From assembly GCF_003813775.1 (NCBI RefSeq), contig NZ_RPDH01000001.1, positions 372,001-436,000 on the forward strand: DNA of 64,000 nucleotides. The letters are read 5' to 3'. Each line of letters begins with the position of its first letter. The first letter of the stretch is position 1. The notes below the pieces were generated by a model that was given only the letters and a program-made list of their open reading frames with translations, made no database searches and was not told where the DNA came from. Shown in pieces: positions 62,202 to 64,000 of the stretch. Origin of the DNA: Chitinophaga lutea. GTDB taxonomy: Bacteria; Bacteroidota; Bacteroidia; Chitinophagales; Chitinophagaceae. The translations under genes were made by a program, and so were the position numbers.

Positions 62202-62771
62202 TTATATCTTTTGCAACCGTTCCGCCACCTGGCTGATGGGTAGGCCCATCACGTTGTAAAAGCAGCCGTTGATACGGTCGATGCCCACGGCGCCTATCCA
62301 TTCCTGGATGGCGTAGGCCCCGGCTTTATCGTACGGCTGGTAGTGATCCACGTAATATTCGATTTGTCCGGGAGAGAGCGGTTTGAAGTGCACCTCGGTG
62401 GTTTGGGAGAACGCTTCTTCGCGGCCGTTGTGCAGGATAACGACGCCGGTGATCACTTCGTGGATTTGTCCGCTGAGGGCGGTGAGGATACGGATGGCGT
62501 CTGCCCGGTCGGTGGGTTTGCCGATGATGGTGTTGTGCAGCACCACCACGGTATCCGCCGCCACGATGACGTCGTTATCGCTGTAGGCTGCCGCCACCGC
62601 CTTTGCCTTCTGGCGGGCGATGTGCACCGGTACGTCCGGGATGGGCATGTCCGGCGGAAAGGTTTCTTCTGCTTCACTGATTTTCACTTCGAAGGGAATG
62701 CCTGCCTGTTCCAGCAGCTGCCGGCGGCGGGGCGACTGGGAGGCCAGCACCACGGGTTTTCCGGTATACAT
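62202..62771 (-). CDS. maf: Maf family nucleoside triphosphate pyrophosphatase
   Basis: A 189-residue Maf/YhdE-type enzyme that hydrolyses non-canonical or excess dTTP/UTP. LASQSPRRRQLLEQAG is the family start; AADTVVVLHNTIIGKP holds the catalytic Asp, and YAIQEWIGAVGIDRINGCFYNVMGLP is the C-terminal substrate-binding block. The start is the ATG at 62771, 1 bp after the UbiA stop. It is probably co-transcribed with UbiA and the HAD gene. Confidence 0.93.
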   Translation of the reverse strand: MYTGKPVVLASQSPRRRQLLEQAGIPFEVKISEAEETFPPDMPIPDVPVHIARQKAKAVAAAYSDNDVIVAADTVVVLHNTIIGKPTDRADAIRILTALSGQIHEVITGVVILHNGREEAFSQTTEVHFKPLSPGQIEYYVDHYQPYDKAGAYAIQEWIGAVGIDRINGCFYNVMGLPISQVAERLQKI

Positions 62772-62772
62772 A

Positions 62773-63717
62773 TTATAGCAGCAGTTTAAAGAAGATCATG
62801 GAAAGGATGCCGGTGAGCATCACGATTTTTATCCAGGTGCTGATTTTGTGGAAGTGCGCGGGCTGGTAGGCCGTCATCAGCGGCTTCTGCACGAACAGCG
62901 TGAACGGCAGCAGTACCATCAGCAGGATGTATGCCGCGGCGATGTACCAGGTTTTTGTGATCACCACCACCATGATGGCCACGAGCAGCACCTGCAGCAG
63001 CACCATCAGCAGCATGGTGAAGTTTTTCGCTTTCCGCAGCCCCCATACGATGGGAATGGTGCGGCAGCCGTCTTTACTGTCGCCGATCATGTCTTCCATA
63101 TCCTTGACGATCTCGCGGATCATCGACAGTACGAAGGCGAACAGGGCGTACACGCCGATGATCTGTATCAGCCGGCGGCCGGCGAGGCTCATGATCGCTT
63201 CGAAGCTCTCATAGATCTGTTTTTCGTAGAAACCCACCACCACTACGCTCAGCGCGGTGAGCAGGGAAATCGCCACATTGCCGATGAGCACCTGGCGTTT
63301 GAAGGAGGTGGAGTAGAACCAGAGCAGCAGGGTGCAGAACACCTGCACGAAGCCGAGGTAAAACTGCCCGATCTGGAAGGCCACCAGGAACCCCAGCGAT
63401 ACGCCGGCCATATTCAGTAGGGTATGCCAAGCCATGGCCCAGCGGCGGTTGATGATCTTTTCCACCACCATCTTGTCCGGCTTGTTGACCAGGTCTATAT
63501 TGATATCGAAATAGTCATTAATAATATACCCCCCTGCCGCCACCAGTACGGTAGAAAAGCACAGCATCAGGAAGTGCGCGAATGAAAGGGAAGGTGCCGC
63601 CCCGCTGTTCTGCAATACGGGTGCTACCACGCAGTATTGCAGCAAAAACTGGGTCAACGCTATATAGATCAGGTTGGGATACCTCACCATTCTGAAAAAA
63701 GCCGCCAGCAGAGTCAT
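62773..63717 (-). CDS. UbiA family prenyltransferase
   Basis: A 314-residue integral membrane protein with about nine helices. The two UbiA aspartate-rich motifs are in NDYFDINIDLVNKPDK and DMEDMIGDSKDG. The NDYFDxxxD type and length are close to geranylgeranylglycerol-phosphate geranylgeranyltransferase-like members of Bacteroidota, but acceptor and prenyl length cannot be deduced. It lies between the HAD phosphatase and maf genes, 30 bp after the former. Confidence 0.87.
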   Translation of the reverse strand: MTLLAAFFRMVRYPNLIYIALTQFLLQYCVVAPVLQNSGAAPSLSFAHFLMLCFSTVLVAAGGYIINDYFDINIDLVNKPDKMVVEKIINRRWAMAWHTLLNMAGVSLGFLVAFQIGQFYLGFVQVFCTLLLWFYSTSFKRQVLIGNVAISLLTALSVVVVGFYEKQIYESFEAIMSLAGRRLIQIIGVYALFAFVLSMIREIVKDMEDMIGDSKDGCRTIPIVWGLRKAKNFTMLLMVLLQVLLVAIMVVVITKTWYIAAAYILLMVLLPFTLFVQKPLMTAYQPAHFHKISTWIKIVMLTGILSMIFFKLLL

Positions 63718-63747
63718 GGTTCAATTGATGATTAGGAAAATTAGGAA

Positions 63748-64000
63748 TTACCGGGAGGCGACGGTTTCGTCGAGCACCCAGTGGCCGTTCAGCTTCAGCA
63801 CTTTTTCGATCACGTCCCTGACACAGCCCTGCCCCCCTGCTACGGGCGACACATACATGGAAATGCTTTTGATTTCGGGGCAGGCGTCGGCCGGACAGGT
63901 GGAGAGGCCGCACAGCTGCATGGCCCGGTAGTCCGGGATATCGTCTCCCATAAACAGCACCTCCTCCCAGCGCAGATCGTGTTCCAGCGCATAGTCTTCC
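63748..64000 (-). CDS. KdsC-like HAD phosphatase, C-terminal part
   Basis: The window ends inside this gene; about 84 residues are visible on the minus strand. They include VLFMGDDIPDYRAM, the HAD motif IV acid pair, and the PVAGGQGCVRDVIEKVL segment of the KdsC/YrbI family that dephosphorylates 3-deoxy-D-manno-octulosonate 8-phosphate. The catalytic DXD motif lies beyond the edge, so the exact substrate stays open. Confidence 0.82.
   Translation of the reverse strand, partial: EDYALEHDLRWEEVLFMGDDIPDYRAMQLCGLSTCPADACPEIKSISMYVSPVAGGQGCVRDVIEKVLKLNGHWVLDETVASR

Overview
The window reads as chromosomal DNA of a Bacteroidota bacterium, most likely a Chitinophaga-like member of the Chitinophagaceae. 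Supporting signs are Bacteroidota-restricted families (DUF4954, DUF2851, DUF6934-like), a TAnnTTTG promoter in front of the methionine operon, little Shine-Dalgarno use, a eukaryote-like NrdB, Rhs-type debris and two-peptide GG leaders of the Bacteroidetes natural-product-precursor kind. There are no rRNA or tRNA genes and no CRISPR array. I see no transposase or integrase. Species identity cannot be fixed from this window.

Layout. 1-3.5 kb: end of glmS, a DUF4954 protein and DNA-3-methyladenine glycosylase I on +. 3.5-6.5 kb: a small secreted protein, an RlpA-like protein and an overlapping MbnP/MbnH-type pair on -. 6.5-7.1 kb: a repeat-rich intergenic region. 7.1-12.8 kb: a compact minus-strand operon for non-phosphorylative L-fucose catabolism (two SDRs, lactonase, mutarotase, FAH-family hydrolase, FucP permease), with one lipoprotein of unknown role inside it. 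12.9-14.5 kb: VanX-type dipeptidase and a DUF1080 protein. 14.6-19.1 kb: a barstar homologue and AT-rich polymorphic-toxin debris, including a truncated Rhs C-terminus joined to a truncated fibre-like gene.

19.26-35.92 kb is the most remarkable part: a 16.7-kb island on the minus strand. It codes for two Cys-rich peptides with nearly identical GG leaders, a C39-peptidase ABC exporter, an HlyD adaptor, an inactive-C39/VKOR/DsbA-like fusion, two TlpA-like thioredoxins, a small HTH protein, and six consecutive glycosyltransferase-like genes. One of these transferases ends in a PqqD-like (RiPP-recognition-type) domain. I read it as a putative glycosylated, disulfide-rich secreted peptide (glycocin-like) system. 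The island is bounded by a 136-bp direct repeat of the 3' end of leuA (135/136 identical), so it looks inserted at leuA with reconstruction of the gene end.

35.9-40.6 kb: leuCDBA. 40.8-46.3 kb: a helical-repeat protein, then nrdB-nrdA behind a cobalamin riboswitch. 46.5-57.6 kb: housekeeping genes (rluF-type synthase, TrmH-type methyltransferase, AsmA, SdpI, phosphodiester glycosidase, lipA, OsmC, DUF2851) plus a second repeat-rich intergenic element. 57.6-60.4 kb: a promoter, SAM-I riboswitch, terminator, possible small leader ORF and metB-hom. 60.4-64 kb: two paralogous lipoproteins, a Maf nucleotidase, a UbiA prenyltransferase and the end of a KdsC-like HAD phosphatase.
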